Below are positions 44,301 through 51,488 of a stretch of DNA of 64,000 nt, piece after piece. Source of the DNA: Tritrichomonas musculus (Eukaryota > Parabasalia > Tritrichomonadida > Tritrichomonadidae); contig JAPFFF010000066.1 in the NCBI GenBank assembly GCA_039105265.1, forward strand, positions 558,001 to 622,000, given 5' to 3'. Made by a program: the position numbers and the translations under genes. How positions within the stretch are numbered: position 1 is the stretch's first letter; each line of letters starts with the position of its first letter. Below the pieces are notes generated by a model that searched no databases, had not been told where the DNA came from, and saw only the letters and a program-made list of their open reading frames with translations.

Positions 44301-44667
44301 ATTTATTTCGAATCTTATAGCAGTGTCGAAGCATCTCTGTAAATGCGAGTCTCTTGCACTCACTGTCTCCAATATCGACGTCAAAGGAGAACTCTTTTGC
44401 AGCCATAAACATGAGTCTTTTGAGTTCTCTTTGAAATAACTCTTGATCATCCACTTCTTGTACTCTTTTTTCGTATGCTTGTCTTGCTTGTGTCTTTGAT
44501 TCTTCATAAAAGTCTATAGACAAGTTCATTATGTCATTATCTACATTTGATATATTGGTTTTCATCTTTTTCCCCGACAAGCCACTTCTCTGTAATCTCT
44601 GTATTTGATTTTGCTGTGTTTGAACAAGTTTTATCAATTCTTCTCTTGAAAGTTTGTTGAAGTCCAT
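41317..44667 (-). CDS. protein-primed family B DNA polymerase (pPolB), B
   Basis: I use the ATG at 44667 (MDFNKLSREELIKLVQTQQN), which gives 1,116 residues, close to the C enzyme. Motifs are Exo I YSDFETDT, Exo II HNLKYDGCFF, Exo III FYCFKDC, motif A DFDAVSLYPSAMY, motif B KLLLNSIYGKS and motif C FYQDTDSMH. The N-terminal OTU-like segment is present too (KDNCFVYALIQSGVF and YKDHYMIYR). An N-terminal coiled coil (residues about 5-30) is not in C. The gene is convergent with the penton-like gene, overlapping by 8 bp. Confidence 0.95.
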   Translation of the reverse strand: MDFNKLSREELIKLVQTQQNQIQRLQRSGLSGKKMKTNISNVDNDIMNLSIDFYEESKTQARQAYEKRVQEVDDQELFQRELKRLMFMAAKEFSFDVDIGDSECKRLAFTEMLRHCYKIRNKSKVVVKAYTLDGHAKWFTLSDKHDIESTIGHISGELDLSEEKSDTNPTVNFEFIPVKYDVLFLRKQLDDKGIKFDVIKEDEDDHALYHEEVEIDPDYRSTPEGSFFPFINLSNLDLSEFQIFSKIDKKNYKDNCFVYALIQSGVFNDEEINHLRYYVQTKSMPNNKIKEISEKFKCSFVVKRIDERFDIKHQMQIKIDTRKKGYDRTVELLLYKDHYMIYRPIKCTIYYLEHAKEIDEKFKDDKNRFMIKGIKGEKIFYSENGTLPMMIFRKMFELNMFREIRSCELSILNTTEYDGLNDYIDLDYNEELCTKIIDSNKDKKKEKDWSRVYYSDFETDTTVSPHRPYLNCTVYREGQNIHKISFEGENIDRQLLNYLYNNSLTYFHNLKYDGCFFINTPGWKTQITERTGTVLQVIMLKYASNGKLVKKLTFRNSYSIIPSALRNFASMFNLDVHKEVMAYKIYTEENIQKAVLPINEFYEQYRKENDGKDESKQILENAKISEAYNEKNDSINIMKYAKFYCFKDCIVLMKGLEKFDKDLKEVFKQTGTEMLGVNNFISISSIGYHFANKYGCFDGCYQLSGKPQNFIQRCVSGGRTMTASNQKQYIEGRIQDFDAVSLYPSAMYVMDGVAKGKPKILPQNIDHDQLMKFDTFFIEININEIKCKSDKPYKFGQVFRRNDKGSKIFDNNPVSNFYIDKIALMDLIEFYDIKYEIIRGYYFDEGFNKKINEFILGLFNLRLKYKKEKNPLQSTIKLLLNSIYGKSILKAMKTETKSVPRDELMKYIWRNYNFITEIYDEPTIDRCYVKKLKPINDHFNLPQFGASVLSWSKHLMNRVMASAEQKGIEIFYQDTDSMHLNEDDVKKVAEIFKEKYNAELIGENMCQFHNDFDGFEGAVGQIHSRKLIALGKKSYLDILVDEEGKEGYHIRLKGIPHQVIINKCKRMGITIEELYEKLYAGAKMEFNLLDGTNAFRKTQTFQQTNIKKFSRTLKFI

Positions 44668-44767
44668 TTTAAGTGTGATTAAATTGACCTTTATTAACCT
44701 AAAAACCGTAGAAATATAAAAAGAAAAAATAAAAGAAAAATAAGAGAAGAATTGTTTATTAATGACC

Positions 44768-45502
44768 TTATGCAATTAAAAGTGTCTTTAAATAATGTTC
44801 AACCCACCATGCTGTAATTGTGGGTAAGTTTTTAAGATTCACATCTGGAGCATTATCCTGAAGTGATAGTAAATATTGGTAATCTCGAGGATCATTAACG
44901 AGCTTTTTTATTGAGGAAGTAAAGTCATTATAAAGATCTTGTTGGAGCTTGGAACTATTATAATCTTTGCTGTATTTATTTTTGAATTCTTCATGGACGA
45001 ATATTAAACGTCTTGCTTCTTCTGATCTACTGATCTTTTTTTCTAGAGTTTTAGCAATTCCAGCTGGATCAACCTTTTCTCTATTATCCCAGGCATTGTT
45101 TACCACTCTCACTAATTCATCTAAGAAAGCCTGTTCTTTGCATACTCTTTTTGAAACAGATGCATAATCTATTTCCGGTGCTGGTGCTGGTGCTGGTGGA
45201 GGTGGAGGTGGTGGTGGTATCTTTAGTTTGGTAATTTGTTCCTCTAGGTTCTTGATCTTGGTCTCATAATCTGCTTTTTGCTTTTCCAGCTTTTTGTCCA
45301 CATATTTGGTCATTATTTGACGAATTCTCCAATCCAACTTTGTGAGTGGATTTGGCTGCTGATCGGATTGGAGAATTATGTCCATTAATCTTTCCCAGCT
45401 TTTTGTCTCTTCCTCTGGTTCAGCTGGCAAAAAATTTATGACATGGCCAGGTTCTATTTGCAAATGAGGTTCTTCTTCCTCCTCTTGTTGCTTGTTCAGC
45501 AA
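44768..45502 (-). CDS. coiled-coil, poly-proline protein of B
   Basis: The frame encodes about 244 residues: an acidic start (EEEEEPHLQIEPGH), a coiled coil (about 70-95, KKLEKQKADYETKIKNLEEQ), a poly-Pro/Ala linker, and a C-terminal helical domain (VSKRVCKEQAFLDELVRVVN to PTITAWWVEHYLKTL). No family is recognised. It sits at the place where pPolB elements often encode a terminal or replication-associated protein, but nothing in the sequence shows that it is one. The upstream repeat-rich frames look like the damaged start of this locus. Confidence 0.5.
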   Translation of the reverse strand: MLNKQQEEEEEPHLQIEPGHVINFLPAEPEEETKSWERLMDIILQSDQQPNPLTKLDWRIRQIMTKYVDKKLEKQKADYETKIKNLEEQITKLKIPPPPPPPPAPAPAPEIDYASVSKRVCKEQAFLDELVRVVNNAWDNREKVDPAGIAKTLEKKISRSEEARRLIFVHEEFKNKYSKDYNSSKLQQDLYNDFTSSIKKLVNDPRDYQYLLSLQDNAPDVNLKNLPTITAWWVEHYLKTLLIA

Positions 45503-45890
45503 GTTTTGCAGTACAGATTCTGGTCTTGCTTATTCAGCAAGTTTTGCGACAGATTCTGGTCTTGCTTGTTCAGCAAGAGTTGCAACAATTGATTCGAGTC
45601 TTGCTTGTTCAGCAAGTTTTGCAGTAAATTGATTCGAGTCTTGCTTGTTCAGCAAGAGTTGCAACAATTGATTTGCGTCTGGCTGCTGATTCGAGTCTTG
45701 CTTGTTCAGCAAGAGTTGCAACAATTGATTTGCGTCTGGCTGCTGATTCGAGTCTTGCTTGTTCAGCAAGAGTTGCAAATTGATTTGCGTCTGGCTGCTG
45801 ATTCGAGTCTTGCTTGTTCAGCAAGAGTTGCAGTAATTGATTCGAGTCTTGCTTGTTCAGCAAGAGTTGCAGTAATTGATTCTGATTTGT
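45500..45890. repeat. tandem repeats with CTTGCTTGTTCAGCAAG core (B)
   Basis: Units of about 33-57 bp each contain GAGTCTTGCTTGTTCAGCAA followed by GAGTTGCA, with or without an insert of GATTTGCGTCTGGCTGCT. TCTTGC-TTGTTCA-GCAAGA can form a hairpin. About eight copies are present. Confidence 0.8.
45530..45778 (-). pseudogene. repeat-rich fossil frame of B
   Basis: It reads the tandem DNA repeat as units of LLLNKQDSNQQPDANQ. It overlaps the next entry in another frame, and both read the same repeat tract. It is part of a locus that looks broken. Confidence 0.4.
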
Positions 45891-45992
45891 CATTTGCATG
45901 TCATTAAGCATTGGCATTCTTTGGATTTGACGTTTGATGATTCGTCTTTGTTTTGAGTTTAGATTGTTGTTGTTGTTGTTGTTGAAGAACAT
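45609..45992 (-). pseudogene. Asn- and Gln-rich start of the repeat locus of B
   Basis: It begins MFFNNNNNNNLNSKQRRI, a poly-Asn start with a basic segment (KQRRIIKRQIQRMP), then enters the LLQLLLNKQDSNQ repeats. The poly-Asn and Arg-rich start is typical of disordered trichomonad-element proteins. The locus looks broken and is recorded as a fossil piece. Confidence 0.45.
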
Positions 45993-46358
45993 TAAAAAAA
46001 ATGGTCAGCAATGGCGGTTTTTAAGAATAATTTATTCTCTCAATTATCGTTTCTCACAAAATTGAATGTCCGATCATTTTTATAATAAACATTTTATTTT
46101 AATCTAACGATTAATTATTAATTATCTATATTAAGTATATATATTATTTTTATGATTATTATTAAAAAACAAATTATTAAAAATATTTCAATAAATTGAG
46201 AGAATGTAAATTTTATTCCAAAGTATTTTATTTTTTAAATCTAAACTATTATTTAATATCTACATTAAATATACATATTTATAAAATAGTTATTTTTATT
46301 CTAAAAAATGTTTTTCCTATAGATTTTGAAAATTCTTTTGAAAAAGTTGACACTTTTT
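45993..46358. other. very AT-rich gene-free stretch of B
   Basis: About 365 bp separate the repeat locus from the 139-residue gene. Long A and T runs and TTAATTATTAATTATC-like words occur, with no palindrome of the C type. Nothing else is supported. Confidence 0.5.
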
Positions 46359-46778
46359 ATGTCTGAATACTTTGAAGACGAAACTGATTTTCTTGATTCT
46401 TTAGTTCATTATGAGTTAACAGAAGAAGACAAAGAGCTCTGGCATCTTGATAATCAAATAGAAAAATTGGGGAAAGATATCTCACGGTCATTACATATAT
46501 CTTCTCAAGAAGATAAAATTCCTAGTTTCGAATTAAGTCCAAAAGCCAAAATATCAGATAGCCTCCATATAAATCCCAAATTCTTGACATTTTATAAATC
46601 TCTCAGAAAAGATAATTATTATGCAAATGAACTCAGAGATTTATATAATAGTTATTTTGGCACAAATTATACCAAAAAAGGACTTGCACATATACTTGAA
46701 ATAAGAACAATGTTTTCTAATAAGCGTATTAGAATAAAAAATAAAAGATTAACAATATACACAAAAATTTTTTACTAA
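46359..46778 (+). CDS. unidentified 139-residue protein with HTH-like end, B
   Basis: I prefer the ATG at 46359 (MSEYFEDETDFLDSL) over one 33 bp upstream, because the extra residues are hydrophobic and lack the usual context. An acidic N terminus (EDETDFLD, TEEDKELW) is followed by a central disordered segment and a basic C-terminal part (LRDLYNSYFGTNYTKKGLAH to IRIKNKRLTIY) that could be a helix-turn-helix or winged helix. No relative is seen in C. It is followed by the 26-bp repeat tract. Confidence 0.5.
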   Translation: MSEYFEDETDFLDSLVHYELTEEDKELWHLDNQIEKLGKDISRSLHISSQEDKIPSFELSPKAKISDSLHINPKFLTFYKSLRKDNYYANELRDLYNSYFGTNYTKKGLAHILEIRTMFSNKRIRIKNKRLTIYTKIFY

Positions 46779-46784
46779 ACATTA

Positions 46785-47130
46785 CTGCATGAATCATTGA
46801 ATTTTTTTTTGTCCGCATGAATCATTGAATTTTATTGGACGCATGAATCATTGAATTTTATTGGACGCATGAATCATTGAATTTTTTTTGTCCGCATGAA
46901 TCATTGAATTTTATTGGACGCATGAATCATTGAATTCTTGAATCATTGAATTTTTTTTGTCCGCATGAATCATTGAATTTTTTTTGTCCGCAAGAAAATT
47001 GAATACTTCATAAGGTCATGGCCGCATGAATTATTGAATGTTTTTTTATTGACGCATGAATCATTGAATTTTATTGGACGCATGAATCATTGAATTTTAT
47101 TGGACGCATGAATCGCATGAATCATTGAAT
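46785..47130. repeat. 26-bp tandem repeats (GCATGAATCATTGAATTTTA type), B
   Basis: About eleven imperfect copies of GCATGAATCATTGAATT followed by either TTATTGGAC or TTTTTTGTCC. The core ATGAATCATTGAAT is kept while the tails alternate between two versions. The tract fills the gap between the 139-residue gene and the AT-hook gene. Confidence 0.85.
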
Positions 47131-47172
47131 AATTATTGAAAAACAAAAATAAAATACAAGCCAATTAGGTAT

Positions 47173-47403
47173 TCAATTGGGCTGATTCGTTATCATATTT
47201 ACTTTTTCTCTTAATTCTTCTAATTCTCTTTTTTTCCTTTCTCTATATGCTTTTTGTTGTTGTTTTCTAGCTTCATGTCTTTCTTCTTCAGTAGCGTATT
47301 TTAGTTTTCGTCCTCTTTTCAAATTTTGTATACTTTCTGATTTGGTGAGCTTTTTGATAACATTTGTTTCATTAAATTCTGAAAGATCTAATCGTCCGGA
47401 CAT
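47173..47403 (-). CDS. small basic AT-hook/bZIP-like protein, B
   Basis: The 76-residue product has RGRK near residue 30, KYATEEERHEARKQQQKAYR and ERKKRELEELREKV, which matches the 82-residue C protein in every basic block. It is divergent from the helicase gene, with 49 bp between starts, and its upstream sequence has the T-run motif. A control role over the divergent helicase gene is an attractive but untested idea. Confidence 0.68.
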   Translation of the reverse strand: MSGRLDLSEFNETNVIKKLTKSESIQNLKRGRKLKYATEEERHEARKQQQKAYRERKKRELEELREKVNMITNQPN

Positions 47404-47452
47404 TTATTTTTGAGAAAAAATAAAAAACAAAAAAGCTCTTCACATTTCTGAA
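47404..47452. promoter_or_regulatory. 49-bp divergent control region, AT-hook and helicase genes (B)
   Basis: On the minus strand it reads TTTTTTATTTTTTCTC followed by AAAAATAA before the AT-hook ATG. The plus-strand gene start is preceded by CTTCACATTTCTGAA. Confidence 0.45.
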
Positions 47453-49216
47453 ATGACTGAAGAAGAACAAATGACTGAAGAAGAACAAATGACTGAAGAA
47501 GATCCTTATTTGGATGATAGTAACGATGAAGACCAAATAATAATTCAAAATGTCCTGCCACATTACCACCCAGATTTTAATGATAATGATCTTTGTGTCA
47601 ACAATAACCCAATTAAACTTGACGGTGATGATTTATTGGCCCTTTATTCATTGTTGGAACCAAACGAAGAGAATTTTGGTCAGGTATTCAATTCAATATC
47701 TATTGCACCATATAAGACCGATTTCAAAAAGCAAATCATGAAAAGATGGTGGTGTCTCAAAGAGGGAAATAGTGAAGAATTTGTCGAAGAAAATTGGCTA
47801 AATAATCAAACTCTCAAAGGGAACAGATGGTTATTCGATTTCTTAAACTGTTTACCTCAAAGACAGAGGAATTACATGCTTGAGACGTACTTTAATAACA
47901 CCATTAATGACTCAGCTCAAATTGAAACATATACCCATTTTTCATTAACTAGCATCAGACACAAAGACTATAGGAAAAGCACAGGGTTTGGCATCAGAGT
48001 CGGGGAATTCATGACTGATCTTGTCAGAGTTGCTAAACATATTGATGTTGTGCCATCAATTTTTCTCCTCAAAGTGAGAGACCCAAAGTACAATCACGCA
48101 CAACTGACATTCACTACTATGGCACAGTTCAATCAAAAACTAAAGTCAATAACTTTGGGCAAAACGACAAAAGCAATTACAGCATATAAAGTTTTGCAGG
48201 AAGGAACAAATACAAACTTTTTGACAATAGAGCAGATGGCATTCTACACCGGACGATTGGATGTGTTTCAATTCTTCCAGGGATTTGATTATCCTTTATG
48301 CTTTGGACAAAATATAAGACAAGAAGTTATTCAGCCATTCCTTTCTCATATTTTTGCCATCATATGCAAAAAAAGAAAAGATGTTTTCAATTATGTCATA
48401 TCCTGGATATCGTATATTATCCAAAATATTGGAAAAAAGACCAAAACAGCACTCGTCATAACAGGTATGCAGGGTACTGGGAAAAACACGTTTACTGACA
48501 CTATTTGTAAACTTTTTGGTGGTTATGCCAATCCTGATGCCAAACTTGATTATCTCACAGGCAAATTTAATGGAAGTTTGATGTATAAAATGTTGCTTGT
48601 GTGTAATGAAGTAAAGAGTTTTATCGGCAACAAGAAATATGATGACGACACCTTAAAGACATTGATCACGGAAGAGTCAATTGACATTCACAAGAAGTAT
48701 CAGGACGTCTTTACTCAGCAAAATGTTGCCAACTTTATCTTCCTTTCGAACAATTTTGCACCAATCAAAATAGCAGAAGATGATAGACGATACATAGTTA
48801 TGGAAGTTTCAGCAGAAAAACGAGGAGATAAAGACTATTTTAATAATCTTTATGGGTCCTTCACTCCTGATTTTTTTTCGATCCTGTTATCTTGGTTCAG
48901 AAGAATTGATCTTTCCCAATGGGATCCGACAATCATTCCTTTGACAAGAGAGAAAACAGACATTATTAACTTTTCGAAGAATCCATACTCAGCATTCATT
49001 CAGCTGAATGTTTCACAATTTATCCATGGAATACAAAAGAAGCAGGCCTTTGAATCCTTTAAAGCTTGGTGCACCGAAAATGGATATGCTGTGGGAACAA
49101 TGCAAGCCTTTCGAAACAGCGTTCTCAAATACTGCCGAGAAACCAAAGATGGCTCAAAGGCAGCAATTTATCAATTGCGTGAAGACGCATATCAGTTCTT
49201 TCAAATTAATAAATAA
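47453..49216 (+). CDS. superfamily 3 (D5/P4-like) helicase, B
   Basis: The 587-residue product begins with an 18-bp repeat coding MTEEEQ. Residues about 85-300 form a large N-terminal domain without an obvious primase motif. The helicase core follows: Walker A GMQGTGKN (338-345), Walker B MLLVCNE (380-386), motif C FIFLSNN (428-434) and the DDRRY arginine region (about 443). The family unwinds DNA at viral and plasmid origins. Neither C nor the visible parts of A1 and A2 have one. The gene looks richer in GC than its neighbours by eye, so it may have been acquired separately. Confidence 0.9.
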   Translation: MTEEEQMTEEEQMTEEDPYLDDSNDEDQIIIQNVLPHYHPDFNDNDLCVNNNPIKLDGDDLLALYSLLEPNEENFGQVFNSISIAPYKTDFKKQIMKRWWCLKEGNSEEFVEENWLNNQTLKGNRWLFDFLNCLPQRQRNYMLETYFNNTINDSAQIETYTHFSLTSIRHKDYRKSTGFGIRVGEFMTDLVRVAKHIDVVPSIFLLKVRDPKYNHAQLTFTTMAQFNQKLKSITLGKTTKAITAYKVLQEGTNTNFLTIEQMAFYTGRLDVFQFFQGFDYPLCFGQNIRQEVIQPFLSHIFAIICKKRKDVFNYVISWISYIIQNIGKKTKTALVITGMQGTGKNTFTDTICKLFGGYANPDAKLDYLTGKFNGSLMYKMLLVCNEVKSFIGNKKYDDDTLKTLITEESIDIHKKYQDVFTQQNVANFIFLSNNFAPIKIAEDDRRYIVMEVSAEKRGDKDYFNNLYGSFTPDFFSILLSWFRRIDLSQWDPTIIPLTREKTDIINFSKNPYSAFIQLNVSQFIHGIQKKQAFESFKAWCTENGYAVGTMQAFRNSVLKYCRETKDGSKAAIYQLREDAYQFFQINK

Positions 49217-49287
49217 AACTTTTATTAAATTAATCTTTTTTTTTGAGAATGTTATGTGATCTGACATAACCGTTTTCATTTTTTTCA

Positions 49288-49932
49288 ATGTTCGCTATCT
49301 TATTGATACTCATTGAATCATTTGAAAGACCTGATGGAATCCCGGAAGAGGCTAATTGGATACCTGCTTGGAATTTTACTCAAGTTTATGGAGACTGGGC
49401 GATGGATACTTCTGACTTGAAGGATCATCTCTTCGTTCTTTATCAAGGAGGAATTCTTGAACAACAAATTACATGTTCTCGATTTTGGATAATTGGAATG
49501 AAAGACTCTAATTTTGATACAATTGACATTTATTTTGGACAATTAAGTCAATTAAACATTAATTGTAAATCAGATGTTCGTCAGAAATGGCAAGTTTTCT
49601 TTGATTCACAATCAATGCCGATCACTACTGATACTCTCATGATCCAAAGCAGAAGTGCTTCTGCTCTTCATGGACTTTTTTATCTGTATGATCCTCCAAA
49701 ACAAACTCCCTCATTAACTCCAACCATATCACCTAACCCTTTTTGCCCTGTCCCAAGAATTGTAAAAAAAAATCAATCTGAAGCCATTATATTGAAACAT
49801 TGCAAATTCTCGAATATTAAATCTTACGAACCTGGAGGAATTATTTTTTCTCAGAATTGTATTCTTCTAGTTAGCAATTGCCAAATATTTAATATAACTG
49901 GTGGAGGAGCTATTTACTGGGTTTTTAACTAA
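49288..49932 (+). CDS. secreted Pmp-like (polymorphic membrane protein) fragment, B
   Basis: The 214-residue product starts MFAILLILIESFERPDG, a possible short signal peptide, and ends with KHCKFSNIKSYEPGG, then LVSNCQIFNITGGGAIYW. F-x-N-I and GGA-I pairs are the repeat signature of the Pmp-like surface proteins expanded in trichomonads. A Thr/Pro/Ser-rich segment lies at about 145-160. Only the beginning of such a protein is present. Its stop codon is directly followed by the convergent Cys-pair gene. It looks like a host surface-protein segment carried by the element. Confidence 0.55.
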   Translation: MFAILLILIESFERPDGIPEEANWIPAWNFTQVYGDWAMDTSDLKDHLFVLYQGGILEQQITCSRFWIIGMKDSNFDTIDIYFGQLSQLNINCKSDVRQKWQVFFDSQSMPITTDTLMIQSRSASALHGLFYLYDPPKQTPSLTPTISPNPFCPVPRIVKKNQSEAIILKHCKFSNIKSYEPGGIIFSQNCILLVSNCQIFNITGGGAIYWVFN

Positions 49933-50454
49933 CTAAACGCAAAACTTTAAACATAAATGATAGTTATTTAATAATTCATTATATTCTTTATTATAAACTT
50001 GTTTGAAATCAGTGACGATTTCGCCGTTCTCTTTGAGTATTTTAATGGCTTCTATTCTTCGAATTGGGTTTGCTTTTCCGGCACAACAACCAATATCTTC
50101 ATCAAGATGTACTTCGACTTCTGTGACTTTGAGAATTGCTTTTATGATTTCTTCTAAGCACTCTTTAGGGACAATAATAGAATGCTTAAAGATTAAATTG
50201 CTTAAAAGCGCTTTATCCTGATTTAAAAGTATTTGAGCATATGTTTCTAAAATCACACTTTTTGCGTCTGTTTCATTGATTTCCGGTTCTATTTGAGCAT
50301 TCACGTCTCTTGTTATCACTATCTCCTCCTTCCCATCTTCTCGTTTATTTATAATAATATTATTATTTATATTTGAAGTCGATGACGATGCTGCTGTTGG
50401 CTCCAATGCTATATTTGCGTTAACACCAGTTGCGTTTGTTCTCTTCTTGATCAT
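49933..50454 (-). CDS. conserved Cys-pair protein, B copy
   Basis: I chose the ATG at 50454 (MIKKRTNATGVNANIALEP) because the C relative begins MIKKRNMNAGVNANLSLEP; the product is 173 residues. NNIIINKREDGKEEIVITRD, LLNQDKALLSNLIFKHSIIV, EVHLDEDIGCCAGKANPIRR and DFKQVYNKEYNELLNNYHL all match the C protein. It ends directly against the Pmp-like gene. Function unknown, as for its relatives. Confidence 0.65.
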   Translation of the reverse strand: MIKKRTNATGVNANIALEPTAASSSTSNINNNIIINKREDGKEEIVITRDVNAQIEPEINETDAKSVILETYAQILLNQDKALLSNLIFKHSIIVPKECLEEIIKAILKVTEVEVHLDEDIGCCAGKANPIRRIEAIKILKENGEIVTDFKQVYNKEYNELLNNYHLCLKFCV

Positions 50455-50574
50455 TTGCCTTGGAGATAAACCTGAAAATTTTAAGGGACCAATTAACTTC
50501 TGAATTATCATAAGTAGCCGGCCATTTATTTAAGAAGAAAACTTTAGAAAGAATAATCAAATCACACTTATATA

Positions 50575-51009
50575 ATGTCCATCCAAAAACTTGCTCATGA
50601 ATTAACTCAGATCCAAAAAGAGCTCATGCCCCTCATAAAAGACATCCGGGCTTTATTAGAACAAGAAACAGAAGAGATCCCGATTTATAAAATAGAACAG
50701 ATAATTCCACTCATGATGGTTCGATACTGCAAACTGAGAAACCAAGAAATAGCTACAAAAAGACTAATAAATGTATGGATTCAAATGAATGAAGCAGAAA
50801 AAAGATATAAAGAAAAGAAAGAAGAAGAAGAGGAGGAAGAAAAAGAAGAGGAGGAAGAAAAGAAAGAAAAGAAGAAGAAGAAAGAAGAAAAATATATTAA
50901 AATGATCAGTACTGATTCTGACGATAGTCCTTTTAATTTTCCTTCTGATAATGAAAAAGAAGAGGATGAAGAAAAGAAAGAAGAAAAAGAAAAAGAAGAA
51001 GAAAAATAA
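50575..51009 (+). CDS. unidentified protein with charged low-complexity tail, B
   Basis: The first 85 residues are helical (LAHELTQIQKELMPLIKDIR, LMMVRYCKLRNQEIATKRLI) and could form a coiled coil. The rest is a run of Glu and Lys (EEEEEEEKEEEEEKK) with a short SDDSPFNFPSDN patch. No relative is seen in the other elements. The tail is made of GAA/AAG/GAG triplets and may be expanding. Confidence 0.45.
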   Translation: MSIQKLAHELTQIQKELMPLIKDIRALLEQETEEIPIYKIEQIIPLMMVRYCKLRNQEIATKRLINVWIQMNEAEKRYKEKKEEEEEEEKEEEEEKKEKKKKKEEKYIKMISTDSDDSPFNFPSDNEKEEDEEKKEEKEKEEEK

Positions 51010-51034
51010 TTTAATTAATAAAAATTAATTTAAT

Positions 51035-51466
51035 TTAATAGATATTATTTTTAATTATAACTGAGTGTTTAGGTCCATATATTATTGATCCTTTATTATT
51101 TTCATCTGCTAATCCTTGTATTCGAGCTAAATCTTCTGGCTTTTTCAGGTAAGGAGGCAAAAGTGGCGGTTTTTTCACATATCCATGGTGAATATAATGT
51201 TTTCCGTCAGTTAAGCTTACTGGTGGTTCATGAAGTCCTTTTGTTGTGTGCTGATTAGTTGGTGGAGGACGTACAGGTTTATTTTCTCGAACTATCGTTG
51301 GTGGCAAATTGACCTTGGGATTAAAAGTGACAGCATAAGTGTTATCGTTCGAAAAGATACCATAATGTTTGCCTTTGATAAATCGCACTTTTTCTGTATT
51401 TTCATTATACATTACTCCTTCTCTTCCTACAATCTCTGCATTTGGGGATTTATAATCATTAGCCAT
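51035..51466 (-). CDS. conserved proline-rich virion-cluster protein, B
   Basis: The 143-residue product matches the C protein (30412-30840) in HYGIFSNDNTYAVTFNPKVN, NQHTTKGLHEPPVSLTDGK, KKPPLLPPYLKKPEDLARIQ and the end GPKHSVIIKNNIY. Pro- and Tyr-rich and probably extended, it lies just downstream of the MCP gene as in C. Confidence 0.65.
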   Translation of the reverse strand: MANDYKSPNAEIVGREGVMYNENTEKVRFIKGKHYGIFSNDNTYAVTFNPKVNLPPTIVRENKPVRPPPTNQHTTKGLHEPPVSLTDGKHYIHHGYVKKPPLLPPYLKKPEDLARIQGLADENNKGSIIYGPKHSVIIKNNIY

Positions 51467-51488
51467 TTAAGTAAAGAAAAATTCTATT

